Positions 22,509 through 32,469 of a stretch of 38,082 nucleotides of DNA are shown piece by piece; within the stretch, counting starts at the first letter, position 1, and each line of letters starts with the position of its first letter. Origin of the DNA: a virus; IMG/VR virus record IMGVR_UViG_3300043446_001753, positions 1 through 38,082 of that record, one strand, 5' to 3'. Both the position numbers and the translations under genes were made by a program. The notes beneath the pieces were generated by a model, which had not been told where the DNA came from, did not search any database, and saw nothing but the letters and a program-made list of their open reading frames with translations.

Positions 22509-23822
22509 ATGCCTACGCCAAGCACAGAAATAGTCAAAGACAAGCTGCCTGCTGGCATAGATTGGGCAGACGGACTTGGCAAAAACTTAGGCACACCTTC
22601 ACCGTCTGGCAGTATTCTTGCAAATGCCGACAATGGCTCTGTTCACCAAGTTTCAAAAATACCTTTGGAAGAATTGCCAGATTCTCCAACTCTTGAACGC
22701 GCAGAGCAGGCTACGGTTACACATTCGTTTGTTTTGCCATATAGCGAGGCATTAAACAAACTAGCTATTTATGGTCGAGGTGCGCTAAGACAGGATTCAG
22801 TCGGTAATTATTACCGAGTCCTTTCTAGTTCAGTTACGCGCATGAAGGGAAACATGGCTCGCTTGCAGATTGTCAGCGAGTCGCTTTCTTACGACAATCC
22901 GCCTGATGAGTTTCATGTAGTTCCAGTTGAGCTTAACATAGACATTCTGAAGCATCCTAGATATTTTTATGCTTTAATGCCAACAAATCAAATACCTAAT
23001 TTTGATGGCATACCCGACACATCATCCCAAGCGGCTTTTAAGCAACAAATCATCAGAGCAATTCAGGCCTATAGGGAAAATCCAGTAGTTCCGGTTGACG
23101 CTGCCGTTTTGAATGTTGATGGAAAAATCCAGCAACAAATTGAGGTTTATCTTAAAGAACTAAAATCAATAATTAAGACTCCAAACCCTAATTTTAGACC
23201 AGAGTATCCAGCAACAGCAATACCTCCAGTTGGAAGTAAATGGGGCAGCTTGCCTTATCCGCCAATGGCAAGCCCGACGCAACAAAAACCAAATCCTCAA
23301 TATTATTATACGGGATACAATTTTTCTTCTCCTGAACTTGACGCAAACAATAAAGTTTTTATGGCTGCAAGTGCGGCTTGGGAAATAATAAACAAAATTT
23401 GGCGCATGGAAGATACTCCCTACGTTGTTGGGTGGCAGATTGTTTGGTCGTCGTATTATTTTAGACCACCACCGCTTAATCCGGGGGGCTATATTCAAGC
23501 TCCAGAAACAGACAGCCCAGCATTGCCTGATTATTTTTATTCAACTGGATACCCGCCAGACCCGTCTAAATCTATCTTTGCTAAAATGTCTTATTACAAT
23601 CCACAGTGTTATTCCAGCAATGGACAATACGGCGGAAACACAAGTATTTCTTGGTTGCGTAAAGCTGATGAAATAGAGTACCAAAGAACTTGGTTTAAGG
23701 TTACTCGTTCTTGGCTTGGCGCTCCGATTGGGGCTTGGGATGCTGATTTGTATTCTAGGAAAGAAAGACCAATATACGGAACTCAGTACCATAGCGGAAA
23801 CCTGCCAATTCCTCCGACGTAA
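22509..23822 (+). CDS. Tail-tip/baseplate protein of unknown family
   Basis: 437 residues, rich in proline, tyrosine and serine, with segments YSEALNKLAIYGRG and SSVTRMKGNMARLQIVSE early. Later regions are irregular and aromatic (YYYTGYNFSS, GWQIVWSSYYFRPPPL). Probable distal tail component by position only. It abuts the next gene with the stop sharing a base with the ATG. Confidence 0.55.
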   Translation: MPTPSTEIVKDKLPAGIDWADGLGKNLGTPSPSGSILANADNGSVHQVSKIPLEELPDSPTLERAEQATVTHSFVLPYSEALNKLAIYGRGALRQDSVGNYYRVLSSSVTRMKGNMARLQIVSESLSYDNPPDEFHVVPVELNIDILKHPRYFYALMPTNQIPNFDGIPDTSSQAAFKQQIIRAIQAYRENPVVPVDAAVLNVDGKIQQQIEVYLKELKSIIKTPNPNFRPEYPATAIPPVGSKWGSLPYPPMASPTQQKPNPQYYYTGYNFSSPELDANNKVFMAASAAWEIINKIWRMEDTPYVVGWQIVWSSYYFRPPPLNPGGYIQAPETDSPALPDYFYSTGYPPDPSKSIFAKMSYYNPQCYSSNGQYGGNTSISWLRKADEIEYQRTWFKVTRSWLGAPIGAWDADLYSRKERPIYGTQYHSGNLPIPPT

Positions 23823-24310
23823 TGAATCCGCAACCTAGAATTGTAGTACCAAAAGCGCACGAATCTTCACAGCTTCGTTCGCCACGCGATTCTGATTCAG
23901 TCAATAGGCAGTGGCGCAGGCATAATGCAACGCACATACAAGAATCGTCAAACACCAATGCGATTCAAGTGCTTAATCAAAAAGTCGAAAAGATACGCCG
24001 TCGCATATTAGGTGGCTCTGGAACAGCTTTTTCGGGTTGGTTTTGGACTAGCGGCCAAAGAGTATTTGATATTTCTCAAAGCTACAATGTGAATCAAGTG
24101 GTTTACATACCTCCAGATAGCGCACTTGTTACAATCGGGATTGACAATGACGGCGAAACCATATTTGCCGTTCCCGGTCTTTGGGTTGCCACACAAGATA
24201 CTGACGGAACAACCGCTACGCTTCCGCAATGGCCGTATCCCGTTGCCGACAATCCCGACAGTTCTTCTAACTATTGGTGGCTTATAAGCCCCGCACCAGT
24301 CTGCACATAA
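23822..24310 (+). CDS. Tail-tip protein of unknown family
   Basis: 162 residues: a polar arginine-rich N-terminal third (RSPRDSDSVNRQWRRHN), a helical segment with NAIQVLNQKVEKIRRRI, then beta-rich sequence (SGWFWTSGQRVF, VVYIPPDSALV). Its stop is one base from the next ATG. Likely baseplate-associated. Confidence 0.5.
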   Translation: MNPQPRIVVPKAHESSQLRSPRDSDSVNRQWRRHNATHIQESSNTNAIQVLNQKVEKIRRRILGGSGTAFSGWFWTSGQRVFDISQSYNVNQVVYIPPDSALVTIGIDNDGETIFAVPGLWVATQDTDGTTATLPQWPYPVADNPDSSSNYWWLISPAPVCT

Positions 24311-24311
24311 T

Positions 24312-27300
24312 ATGGCTGGCAACAACCGACCACCTTACCGGACTCCCTGTGAAGGCTGGCAATATGCTTGGCCGGGAAAGCCGCATCAAAACGTCAAGCC
24401 GGACGATAAAAACGTCCCTCAATGGCAAAATGTAACTAAAAATGGCTACCCATATCCAGTTGGGTCTCAACCAGTAATTCGCTCAGCAAGCGAGCGCGAA
24501 ACAATCGCAACAACTTGCACCGTTGAGGGTGTTGATTGTGGTTATAATTGCGACGAGTTTCCAAGAGCCTTGCGTGTTACGCAGCAGTATGAAGAAGTTG
24601 CACCGCAAGACATGATTGTTTGCGAAAAGCAAGGGTTTAAGAACTTGCAAATGGTCAAGGCTTGGCATGGCAGGTGGGGGCTTGACGCTAGACCGGATTG
24701 CGGCACTTATCAAAATGTCAAATATAGAACTCTTAGTTTATCTTTTCAAATAGACGGAAGATGGTTTTATGGTGCTCAAGTTCCCGACCCATTTGATGTT
24801 GATTTTAGCAAAACGGTTCAAGTAACTTCTACCGTTGGAAAAGACACAGGAATAATTGGAATAAACAGTTTAACCAACGAAAGTTCAAAAACCGGAAACG
24901 GCGCAGAAGGAAACACTGTTCCAAGCGATTGTGATTACACTTCGCCAACAATTTTACAATTTGATTGCAGCTCTTTGATTAAAATAAGACTGCCTCTTAT
25001 TGGTGATGATGTAAATATTTGCAATGAGCCGTTTGAGGGAACTGTCTCAGAGTTGTCTGATTGGCTTAACGACAACTCTGACATTGAGATTTACAGGAAT
25101 TTTAATGGAGACGAGGTAAGCGGCCCAAACCATACTAATTCAGATGGCCTTTATGATGCAGACACTAAATTCACGCTGGAAATAACAGACATTGAAGTTA
25201 ATTATTCAACCACAAATTTTTCAGTGTCTTATAGTTTGGTTCTTAACAGATATGACAACCCCGATGATGGAAGGTCATCGCCTCAGCCAACGCCGCCAAC
25301 TTGGACTGAGTTTGGTCAATACAACTACCATTACAATTACGATTACTCGCTTTCTGTTCAGTTAGATAATGCCTATTCGTTTACCGATGTAATAAACGAT
25401 TGCAAATCACTTGCATCTCAATGGGATTTGTCAGACGACCATGTTTATCCGTGGCGTACAGATGATTATCAATCAGTTGCTCCGATTGTTTCTAGGGATG
25501 AAGTTAGAAAGTATGCAATAGCATTTGGTTATTCCAGAGAGTGCTTTGAGCCGCTTGTTACATTGCCTAATTGGTCTGTAAACGATTATGGACAACCAAT
25601 TAACACTGGAGAGCATGAGCCATTTTCGGTTTTGTGGCAAAGCGACCCAAGCTATAAACAAATAACTGATAAAGACCCCAATTCAATCGTTTGGAGTTGG
25701 GCTGGAAAATATTACGACGCTACACACAACACGGCTGGTGGTGTTAATTATTCAGGTGAAGAATGGCAATGGAATCTTGAGCCTGATTACGTCAAAGCTA
25801 TTTACGCTACATCTGCGGCTGTTAGCTATAATCGTTTTACTGGAAACATTATGGGCGCACCGTCGGATAAACAAGGGGCGCAAAATTTTGATTACGAACA
25901 TATAACGTGGAATGGTTGCGCTCCGTCAACTTCTGCCATCGCTTTGTTTGGTAATGTTTCGCCGTATGTGTCTCAAATTGGAGCATATTCTGGAGGAAAC
26001 GAAGCAAGCGATGACACAGATTTAGCAGTTCCAAGAGCCGCTACGCAATGGACAAATAACTACGATGCTTGCAAATACCGTCCCGGTGCTTGGATTGCCA
26101 ATGATGGCTGCATTGTAGTTGTCCAAGAGTGTATTTATACACAAGTTCCACGTCCATCGTATAACTTTGCCCGTCCTTGCGGAGAAGATAGATGGTCGCC
26201 TGACGAAACCAAGACTGATTGTATTTATGAAGATGACGGCACAACTGTTGTGCTATCATCATCGTCTGAAGTCACGTCCGGCCAGATTGCCTATATTCAA
26301 AGCGCAGTTAATCCCGGCATATTCAAGGTCAATCAAATCAGCGACACAGAATATGAGCGCGTTGGTGATAAAATATCCGATTTGCCCTACCGATTTACGC
26401 CCTCCGAAACAGACAATTTCTTTGCTCCTATTCGGTGGCAACCCGTGTCCAAAAGAACTAAGCCAGCTATTTGCGGCAGGGTTAAGGTCATATCGGCTAC
26501 GCAAGATGGCAGCAATGTAATCATAGAATCCGAAGCAGCAGTTAGTTTAGTTGTCCATGCCGACATAGAGGATTACGTTGACTTTTCAGGCGTTAGTGGT
26601 CTTGGCTCTAACGTTAAAGTAACTGAGATAGTTGACTCTACGCATTTTAAGGTTGTTGGCACATTGTCTGGCGCATACACCAAAGGCGGTTATGTTTCGT
26701 CCAATGGCGCAGCGGCTTGGTATTGGAATGACGACCAAAGCAAGGGGCAATACGCAATCCATGAATGGGTGTATAATCATGCTTCCGGTGCGCCCGTAAC
26801 CATACTTAACGGCCAGCCATGCGCCAGTGTGGTGTGTGAAACTCGATGCTTGCCGGAAATCAACTGTTATCCAAGCGTAGTCGGCTGGATGGTCACAAAT
26901 CCTAATCCCGGAGATGCCACATGGGATATTAACAACATACCAAACGCATCTTCGTTGTTTTATCAAGGGCAAGGTTACATTGACGACCCGAATTACATAC
27001 CTTTCCTTTGGCAAGCCATTGTGACGTTTACCATGAGCGATTTGCTATGGCAAAAGCCGCATAAGCCCAAAGGCGCATATTGCAATACTAATCCCGATTG
27101 GGTTCAAGACGATGGCACTTGCACCAAGAATTATCCTGCACCACCAAAAACCGAGACGTTTTGCGAGCTTCCTAGCGGAGTTCCGGCGTTGCCAGATGGC
27201 ATAACTCTGCCAGCATACTTACCAGATGCCGAAATAGGCGGCGTGTATCAATCTAGCTTTTTTAACGATGTTCTAAAGCCTAACCCGTTTGAAAGCGAGC

Positions 27301-27392
27301 AAGCCTTGTATCTGCGTGAAAAGCAATGCAGTTGCGAAGGCGGCTCATTTGCGGAAGAATACGAGCGCAATAAAGCTCGTTGCCATTGTTAA
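24312..27392 (+). CDS. Large cysteine-containing tail protein
   Basis: 1026 residues; no family recognised. Contains numerous cysteines, among them VDCGYNCDE near residue 75, PVCT-like groups, and a terminal cluster KQCSCEGG and ARCHC. Middle is rich in Tyr/Asp/Asn beta sequence, such as YNYHYNYDYSLSV, and tandem beta-strand units with VDSTHFKVVG. Size and position suggest a central tail-tip or receptor-binding component. Disulphide or metal stabilisation is possible. Confidence 0.6.
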   Translation: MAGNNRPPYRTPCEGWQYAWPGKPHQNVKPDDKNVPQWQNVTKNGYPYPVGSQPVIRSASERETIATTCTVEGVDCGYNCDEFPRALRVTQQYEEVAPQDMIVCEKQGFKNLQMVKAWHGRWGLDARPDCGTYQNVKYRTLSLSFQIDGRWFYGAQVPDPFDVDFSKTVQVTSTVGKDTGIIGINSLTNESSKTGNGAEGNTVPSDCDYTSPTILQFDCSSLIKIRLPLIGDDVNICNEPFEGTVSELSDWLNDNSDIEIYRNFNGDEVSGPNHTNSDGLYDADTKFTLEITDIEVNYSTTNFSVSYSLVLNRYDNPDDGRSSPQPTPPTWTEFGQYNYHYNYDYSLSVQLDNAYSFTDVINDCKSLASQWDLSDDHVYPWRTDDYQSVAPIVSRDEVRKYAIAFGYSRECFEPLVTLPNWSVNDYGQPINTGEHEPFSVLWQSDPSYKQITDKDPNSIVWSWAGKYYDATHNTAGGVNYSGEEWQWNLEPDYVKAIYATSAAVSYNRFTGNIMGAPSDKQGAQNFDYEHITWNGCAPSTSAIALFGNVSPYVSQIGAYSGGNEASDDTDLAVPRAATQWTNNYDACKYRPGAWIANDGCIVVVQECIYTQVPRPSYNFARPCGEDRWSPDETKTDCIYEDDGTTVVLSSSSEVTSGQIAYIQSAVNPGIFKVNQISDTEYERVGDKISDLPYRFTPSETDNFFAPIRWQPVSKRTKPAICGRVKVISATQDGSNVIIESEAAVSLVVHADIEDYVDFSGVSGLGSNVKVTEIVDSTHFKVVGTLSGAYTKGGYVSSNGAAAWYWNDDQSKGQYAIHEWVYNHASGAPVTILNGQPCASVVCETRCLPEINCYPSVVGWMVTNPNPGDATWDINNIPNASSLFYQGQGYIDDPNYIPFLWQAIVTFTMSDLLWQKPHKPKGAYCNTNPDWVQDDGTCTKNYPAPPKTETFCELPSGVPALPDGITLPAYLPDAEIGGVYQSSFFNDVLKPNPFESEQALYLREKQCSCEGGSFAEEYERNKARCHC

Positions 27393-27393
27393 T

Positions 27394-27645
27394 ATGCCGT
27401 GGAGTCGCGAAATCATAAACACGCCTGTAAAGCCAACTGTGGCGCGGGAATGGCCATTGTGGGCTAAGGCAATCAAAGCGGTGAGGTCAGAACAAGATTC
27501 TGGCGTAGGCGATACCGTGGAGCGCATCATTGGCAAGGAAAACAGCGATGCCTATAAGAAATGGCATAAGTCTCTGTTTGGCAAGCCATGTAATTGTTCT
27601 AAGCGCAAAGAAAACTGGAATAACGTGTATTCCTATAAAAGTTGA
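27394..27645 (+). CDS. Conserved small cysteine-pair protein of the tail region
   Basis: 83 residues. Starts at 27394, one base after the previous stop. Contains SGVGDTVERIIG, then WHKSLFGKPCNCSKRKENWN and terminal YSYKS; a GDT-type helix followed by a CxC-KR motif and an aromatic end is a recurrent pattern in phage genes next to tail-fibre genes. Function not known. An upstream in-frame extension was rejected because it overlaps the preceding gene. Confidence 0.65.
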   Translation: MPWSREIINTPVKPTVAREWPLWAKAIKAVRSEQDSGVGDTVERIIGKENSDAYKKWHKSLFGKPCNCSKRKENWNNVYSYKS

Positions 27646-27646
27646 C

Positions 27647-27659
27647 TATAACGTAAAAG
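27647..27659 (+). promoter_or_regulatory. Candidate late promoter element before the fibre gene
   Basis: TATAACGTAAAAG, 7 bp before the ATG of the fibre gene, matches TGTAACGTTAAAG (12292-12304) in 11 of 13 bases. TATAAC would serve as -10; no good -35 is visible. A TAACGT core also occurs 30 bp upstream at 27621. Confidence 0.4.
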
Positions 27660-27665
27660 TAAGCT

Positions 27666-30600
27666 ATGTTCAAACCTATAATGAGAGCTATTTTAGCATT
27701 TGTTTTTTGCCTGCTTTGCGTTACCAGCCAAGCCGCCACAATAGTATGCACCAACCTAGTTGATTCTCGCGGCACTAATTACAGCGCAAGCACGGCTAAA
27801 TTTACGCCAATTAGCAAGATTCCACAGCAATACGGTTCAAACACGGTTGTGCCTGCCGTAGTCACAGCGTCCATTGTTAATAGCTCATTTTCCATAGGTA
27901 TTGTTGCGGGTGGCATTTATTGGTTTGAAACATTGCCACCTAATAGCTATGTAACTCCGGTTAAGGTTCTTGTGCCTTCCAACGACACAAACACTTACGA
28001 CCTAAACCAAGTCATTGCGTTTGCTACCAACGCCAATGTATTTCTTTGGACTAACCAGTTTCCGATTGTTGCAGGCGATAACATTACGTTTTCAACCAAT
28101 GGCTCGCTAATCGTCATATCTACGACAGGTAATACTAACGCGCTTACATCTGGTCAGCAAGCAACATTAAATGCAGCAATTACTAATGCCACAGGCGTTA
28201 ATGGCGCAAATGCTTCTATTGTTGGACACTTGCTTACCATATCCAATTACAACCCATTTATCAGCCAGAATGTAACCAACATCCAATTTCTAAACAATTC
28301 AACCAATGTTCCGGCGCATAGCGAAGGGCTGGTGTATTATGACAACGCTACGCATACGCTGGCATATTACAATGACCAGCCAGACGTTACGGTAAACATC
28401 GGCCAAGAGCAGCATGTTCGCGTAGTCAATAAAACTGGCATTACCATCACCAACGGGCAGGTAGTGACAATCAGCGGGGCGCAGGGCAATCGCCCTAAAG
28501 CCGTCTTAGCCGTATCCAATACAAACACAACGTCAACAGGCTATGCGTTTATCGGCGTTGCTACGCACAACATCACCAACAACCTAGAAGGCTTAGTGAC
28601 GACTTACGGCGTGGTTAACGGCATTGACACGCGCGGTTATACGGCTGGACAAGGTTTGTTTGTCGGCACTAACGCAGGCACAATCACCACCAATGCACCG
28701 AACGACAGCCTTTCGGTGATGAAGGTTGGCATTGCGCTTAATAGCACCGTCAATGGCTCAATCCTTGTCATTCCACAAGATGCAATTCACCTTAACGATG
28801 TGACCGGACTTACAAACCAACTTGCTAGTTATGCGTATGCGACTAATGGTTTTATTCGATTTGCTACATTAGATAGTTATACACTCAGCCAATTAGGGGG
28901 GCAAGATGGTATTCTTGTTACAAATCAAGATGGCACATTTAGAATTGGTGCGTTAAACCAAGATGTTCCGGTTAACGCATCGGAATTTATTGCTGACAAC
29001 TCTATAACCACGCCATCACTTACTCTTAACGGCGTTACGCGCACAAGCTGGCCTAGCGGCACGGCTTATACCAACACAACCGATTCTGCTGGTGTTGCCA
29101 CAGCTTACGGCATAGGTACAAACCTTACTCAGTACGCAGGAACAAACCTTGTTTTTGTCACTAGCAACGGACTTGTTGCCCGATTGGTTGCTACCAACAA
29201 CGCGCTTGTTTCTGCTTATTCCAATGCTGACATTGTAACAAGCAATGGTTTGGTTACAAGATTGGTGGCTACCAATAATGCTTTAGTAAGCTCTTATACA
29301 ACCGCTGACACATCACTAAGTAATAGCCTTTATGCGTCTATTTTGACTAATACAATAACTTTGTCACAGGTAACCAATGTTGCTAACTCGCTAGATACGA
29401 TTACCAGCAATGGACTTGTTGCCAGAATAATTGCCACTAACAATTCTTTAATAAGCTCTTACACATCAGCCGACACAGTTTCTAGCAATGGTTTAGTTGT
29501 GCGCTTAATTGCTACCAACGATGCTTTAATAGCGTCTTACACAGACGCAGATACGATTTCCAGTAACGGTCTTGTAACGCGATTAGTTGCCACCAACAAC
29601 GCTTTAATTGCCTCGTATTCTTCCGCAGATACAACCACCAGCAATGGGCTTGTGAATCGCATTGTAGCCACCAACAACGCAATAACAGTTGCCTATACTA
29701 ATGCTGATTTTGTCACTAGCAATGGTTTAATGACGCAAATACGCAACGCAACCAATGACATTGTTATAGTCAACACGTTTACCAATAATACGGCTCAGGC
29801 TGGCGTGGTGTCTGGGTTTGGCATAGGCACTAACCTTACGCGCTATGTCACCACCAACACGCTTAATTCAACCAGCAATTCATTAATGGGGCAGTTGTTT
29901 GCTGTGACTAATAATTTTGTTCTGCTTAATGAATCGCGTGAGGTTACGTTTTCAAATAGTTTGACATTTTCTGGCGGCAGCGCAGGCATAACGCTTCCCG
30001 ACAGGCCGGATAGCGCAAGCGTGTTAATCGTCGGCACAGACGGCTCGGTTCAGGATAGCAATGTTGGCTTTACCAACGTGCAGCTTAAAACGTCAATGCC
30101 GCAAAACATCCTGACCAACAACTACGCAGGCGCAGCGAAGCTACTTGGCTCGGCAGAGCTAGGCGGTTCTACGGCAAAGGTGATTGTCACCAACAGCCTT
30201 GTTTCAGTAACAACGCCCAAGCTGGCGTTTGATTTTGGCTCAACCGTTGTTCCATTTTTAGAAAAAGATGCCTCTGGTAATTTTGTTGTCAACCTGACCG
30301 ATAGTGCTAACGGTATGGTGGTAAGTAACGGCGACTTCACCGTCGGCATCGGTCAGGGGATGTGGCTTGGTGGCGAATATCGCAGCACTTGGCCTAGCGG
30401 CACAACCTACACCAACAACACAGGCGCGGCAGGCGTTATCTCCGGCAGCGGGATAGGCACAAACCTAACCGCCTACGCCTACGCTACCAACCTGCCCTCT
30501 GTCTCCGCAGGCGCAAACGTGACCATAACCACCAACGTAACGGGCGGGCGCACCAATTACAGCATAGCGGCGAGCAGTTCTGGATTTAGCGGAAGCTATG

Positions 30601-31850
30601 GTGGTACGGCTACGTTTAGCGGGCTGACCAGCACCAATACCCTGACGCTGGGCAATCCGTTCAGCTGGGCGGCTAGCGGCGGATTTCACTCCGACACCGT
30701 AGGCATCAAGATATTCAACACCAACAGCGTTGCCGGTTCGGACGTACCGCACATCTTCATGGCCAGCGTGGCCGCCACCAACAACATCAACGAGATTTAT
30801 ATCGAGAACCAGACCAACGGCATCGGCTCGGGCCGTCACGCTTCCGGTACTTGGGGAATTGATACCAACGGCACAATGTTTACGACTCACCGCCGTTTTA
30901 CAGACAACAACGTCATCTTCCGCTGGTGCGATAATAACAGCGCATATCCCCATCCCGATTTGATGTCCTCAACTAACGGCAATTTGTGGATTTCTGGCTC
31001 TTATTACGGCGATGGTTCGCATCTTACTGGCATAAGTGGCGGCAGCGGCTTTTCTGGAAGTTACGGCGGCACGGCAACATTCGGCGGTTTGGTAAGCACA
31101 AATGCGCTAACACTTGGTAATCCTTATTCATGGGCGGCGAGCGGCGGGTTTAGCGCGTCAACGGTAGGCATTAAGGTTTACAACACTAATGCACTTAACG
31201 CTTCTGATGTGCCTCACATATTCATGGCCAGCATTGCGGCTACCAATAACATCAACGAGATATACATCGAGAATCAAACCAATGGCGCAGGTAGCGGCAG
31301 ACACGCTTCCGGCACTTGGGGCATAGATACTAACGGCACAATGTTTACGACTCACCGCCGTTTTACTGATAACAAAGTCATTTTTAGATGGTGCGATAAT
31401 AATAGTGCGTATCCTCACTTAGATTTAGCGGCTTCTACAAATGGTGATTGGTGGATTTCTGGAACGAACTTTGCAAATAGATTTGTTGGTAAGTTTAGCG
31501 GCGATGGTTCTGCAATAACAAATCTTCCATCTGCAACTTCTGATTATGTTGATATTTCTAATGATGTTACAGTTGGAGAAACTTGGACAAACACAACATC
31601 TGTCAGGGTTTGCGTTCAAGTCAAAATTGCAGCAATTCCAGATGGTTCTAATGACAGCGGATTAAATGTAAATGTGTATAATTCATCTGCTGTCTTAAAA
31701 TTCAATTCAACGTATTCGGTTGGAGCAACGGCAGATTATAGTTTTGGTCAATTAACTTTTTACCTTAATCCAAATTATTATTTCTCTTTTGCTCAAGTCA
31801 ATGGTTCTGCCGCCGCTGAAATAAATTCTATTTTTTACATCGCACAATGA
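27666..31850 (+). CDS. Long repetitive fibre-like protein with N-terminal signal peptide
   Basis: 1394 residues. Begins MFKPIMRAILAFVFCLLCVTSQAA, a classic signal with h-region AILAFVFCLLCV and SQA cleavage. Next comes a beta domain, then a region rich in Asn, Thr and Ser with 26-residue repeats (29150-29730), and two near-identical 150-residue modules (30582-31020 and 31047-31490), and a C-terminal beta domain. N/T-rich repetitive beta structure fits a tail fibre or host-surface protein. A cleavable Sec signal on a fibre is unusual, since phage tails assemble in the cytoplasm. No ribosome site at the ATG. Confidence 0.75.
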   Translation: MFKPIMRAILAFVFCLLCVTSQAATIVCTNLVDSRGTNYSASTAKFTPISKIPQQYGSNTVVPAVVTASIVNSSFSIGIVAGGIYWFETLPPNSYVTPVKVLVPSNDTNTYDLNQVIAFATNANVFLWTNQFPIVAGDNITFSTNGSLIVISTTGNTNALTSGQQATLNAAITNATGVNGANASIVGHLLTISNYNPFISQNVTNIQFLNNSTNVPAHSEGLVYYDNATHTLAYYNDQPDVTVNIGQEQHVRVVNKTGITITNGQVVTISGAQGNRPKAVLAVSNTNTTSTGYAFIGVATHNITNNLEGLVTTYGVVNGIDTRGYTAGQGLFVGTNAGTITTNAPNDSLSVMKVGIALNSTVNGSILVIPQDAIHLNDVTGLTNQLASYAYATNGFIRFATLDSYTLSQLGGQDGILVTNQDGTFRIGALNQDVPVNASEFIADNSITTPSLTLNGVTRTSWPSGTAYTNTTDSAGVATAYGIGTNLTQYAGTNLVFVTSNGLVARLVATNNALVSAYSNADIVTSNGLVTRLVATNNALVSSYTTADTSLSNSLYASILTNTITLSQVTNVANSLDTITSNGLVARIIATNNSLISSYTSADTVSSNGLVVRLIATNDALIASYTDADTISSNGLVTRLVATNNALIASYSSADTTTSNGLVNRIVATNNAITVAYTNADFVTSNGLMTQIRNATNDIVIVNTFTNNTAQAGVVSGFGIGTNLTRYVTTNTLNSTSNSLMGQLFAVTNNFVLLNESREVTFSNSLTFSGGSAGITLPDRPDSASVLIVGTDGSVQDSNVGFTNVQLKTSMPQNILTNNYAGAAKLLGSAELGGSTAKVIVTNSLVSVTTPKLAFDFGSTVVPFLEKDASGNFVVNLTDSANGMVVSNGDFTVGIGQGMWLGGEYRSTWPSGTTYTNNTGAAGVISGSGIGTNLTAYAYATNLPSVSAGANVTITTNVTGGRTNYSIAASSSGFSGSYGGTATFSGLTSTNTLTLGNPFSWAASGGFHSDTVGIKIFNTNSVAGSDVPHIFMASVAATNNINEIYIENQTNGIGSGRHASGTWGIDTNGTMFTTHRRFTDNNVIFRWCDNNSAYPHPDLMSSTNGNLWISGSYYGDGSHLTGISGGSGFSGSYGGTATFGGLVSTNALTLGNPYSWAASGGFSASTVGIKVYNTNALNASDVPHIFMASIAATNNINEIYIENQTNGAGSGRHASGTWGIDTNGTMFTTHRRFTDNKVIFRWCDNNSAYPHLDLAASTNGDWWISGTNFANRFVGKFSGDGSAITNLPSATSDYVDISNDVTVGETWTNTTSVRVCVQVKIAAIPDGSNDSGLNVNVYNSSAVLKFNSTYSVGATADYSFGQLTFYLNPNYYFSFAQVNGSAAAEINSIFYIAQ
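29150..29730 (+). repeat. Tandem 78-bp (26-residue) repeats in the fibre gene
   Basis: The core SNGLV-x-R-(L/I)-(V/I)-ATNNAL followed by Y-x-x-AD recurs about seven times with drift at the nucleotide level. One interval near 29310-29400 is degenerate. Likely a trimeric beta-helical or coiled stalk. Confidence 0.75.
30582..31490 (+). repeat. Tandem duplication of a 150-residue module in the fibre gene
   Basis: Copy 1 starts near 30582 and copy 2 near 31047; both encode GFSGSYGGTATF, NINEIYIENQTNG, RHASGTWGIDTNGTMFTTHR and VIFRWCDNNSAYPH with few changes, but many silent nucleotide differences, so the duplication is not recent. Confidence 0.8.
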
Positions 31851-32083
31851 CCGCCAAGCAACATGAATCGGCCTTGCAACGTATCAAGCGCGACATAATA
31901 GCCGCGACGATTGCCGACGATGGCGAGCGGCTGCGCGAGTTGTCGCAGGAAAAACAGAAGCTAAAGCGCAAGAAGTTTTGTTCTGTGTGCGGCGAGCCTA
32001 CGCAGGGCTTTCGCTGCTTTACCCACGCACTTGCCCGTCACCACCGACGCGCATTACAGCCATGTTTAACTCAAAGTATATGA
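31847..32083 (+). CDS. Small basic zinc-binding protein
   Basis: 78 residues. Helical start with repeated charged segments (ALQRIKRDIIAATIADDGER), then a KRKKFCSVCGEP knuckle with CFTH following about 11 residues later, giving a C-x2-C-x-C-x-H type zinc site. Overlaps the fibre stop as ATGA. Function unknown. Confidence 0.6.
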   Translation: MTAKQHESALQRIKRDIIAATIADDGERLRELSQEKQKLKRKKFCSVCGEPTQGFRCFTHALARHHRRALQPCLTQSI

Positions 32084-32457
32084 AAAATATGGAGTACTCG
32101 CCTGCCGCACAAGCCGTCAGAATCAACGCTTGTGAGCGGGCTATTGAAGTCCTGACCGACGCGACACAGAAGCTAGGTCAGACGGCTAACGACATTAAGA
32201 CCATCCTAGCCTTAGCGCAGCAGACGCAGGTTGAACACACGGAGCTTTTGCGGACACAAGGCGTGGACATTAGCACGTTAAAGACTGACCGTGCGTTCAT
32301 TCTTGGCTCTTGGAAGGCTATCTGCGTCTTTGGTGTCATCGTAGTTAGTGCTTGCACAATCTCGTCAGTTATTGCAACATGGGCGGTCAATAAGCATGCA
32401 AACACTATTTATAGAACAAATAATGGCAGTAGTGGGCAGGTCGCACAGCAACCCTAG
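32080..32457 (+). CDS. Coiled-coil membrane protein of the lysis region
   Basis: 125 residues from ATG 32080, chosen because it overlaps the previous stop as ATGA. Residues about 10-75 are a long helix (LTDATQKLGQTANDIKTILA), then one membrane segment WKAICVFGVIVVSACTISSVI and a short asparagine-rich tail. This layout resembles XhlA-like or other phage lysis-accessory membrane proteins, without proof. Confidence 0.6.
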   Translation: MKNMEYSPAAQAVRINACERAIEVLTDATQKLGQTANDIKTILALAQQTQVEHTELLRTQGVDISTLKTDRAFILGSWKAICVFGVIVVSACTISSVIATWAVNKHANTIYRTNNGSSGQVAQQP

Positions 32458-32469
32458 ACGCTATCGGAC

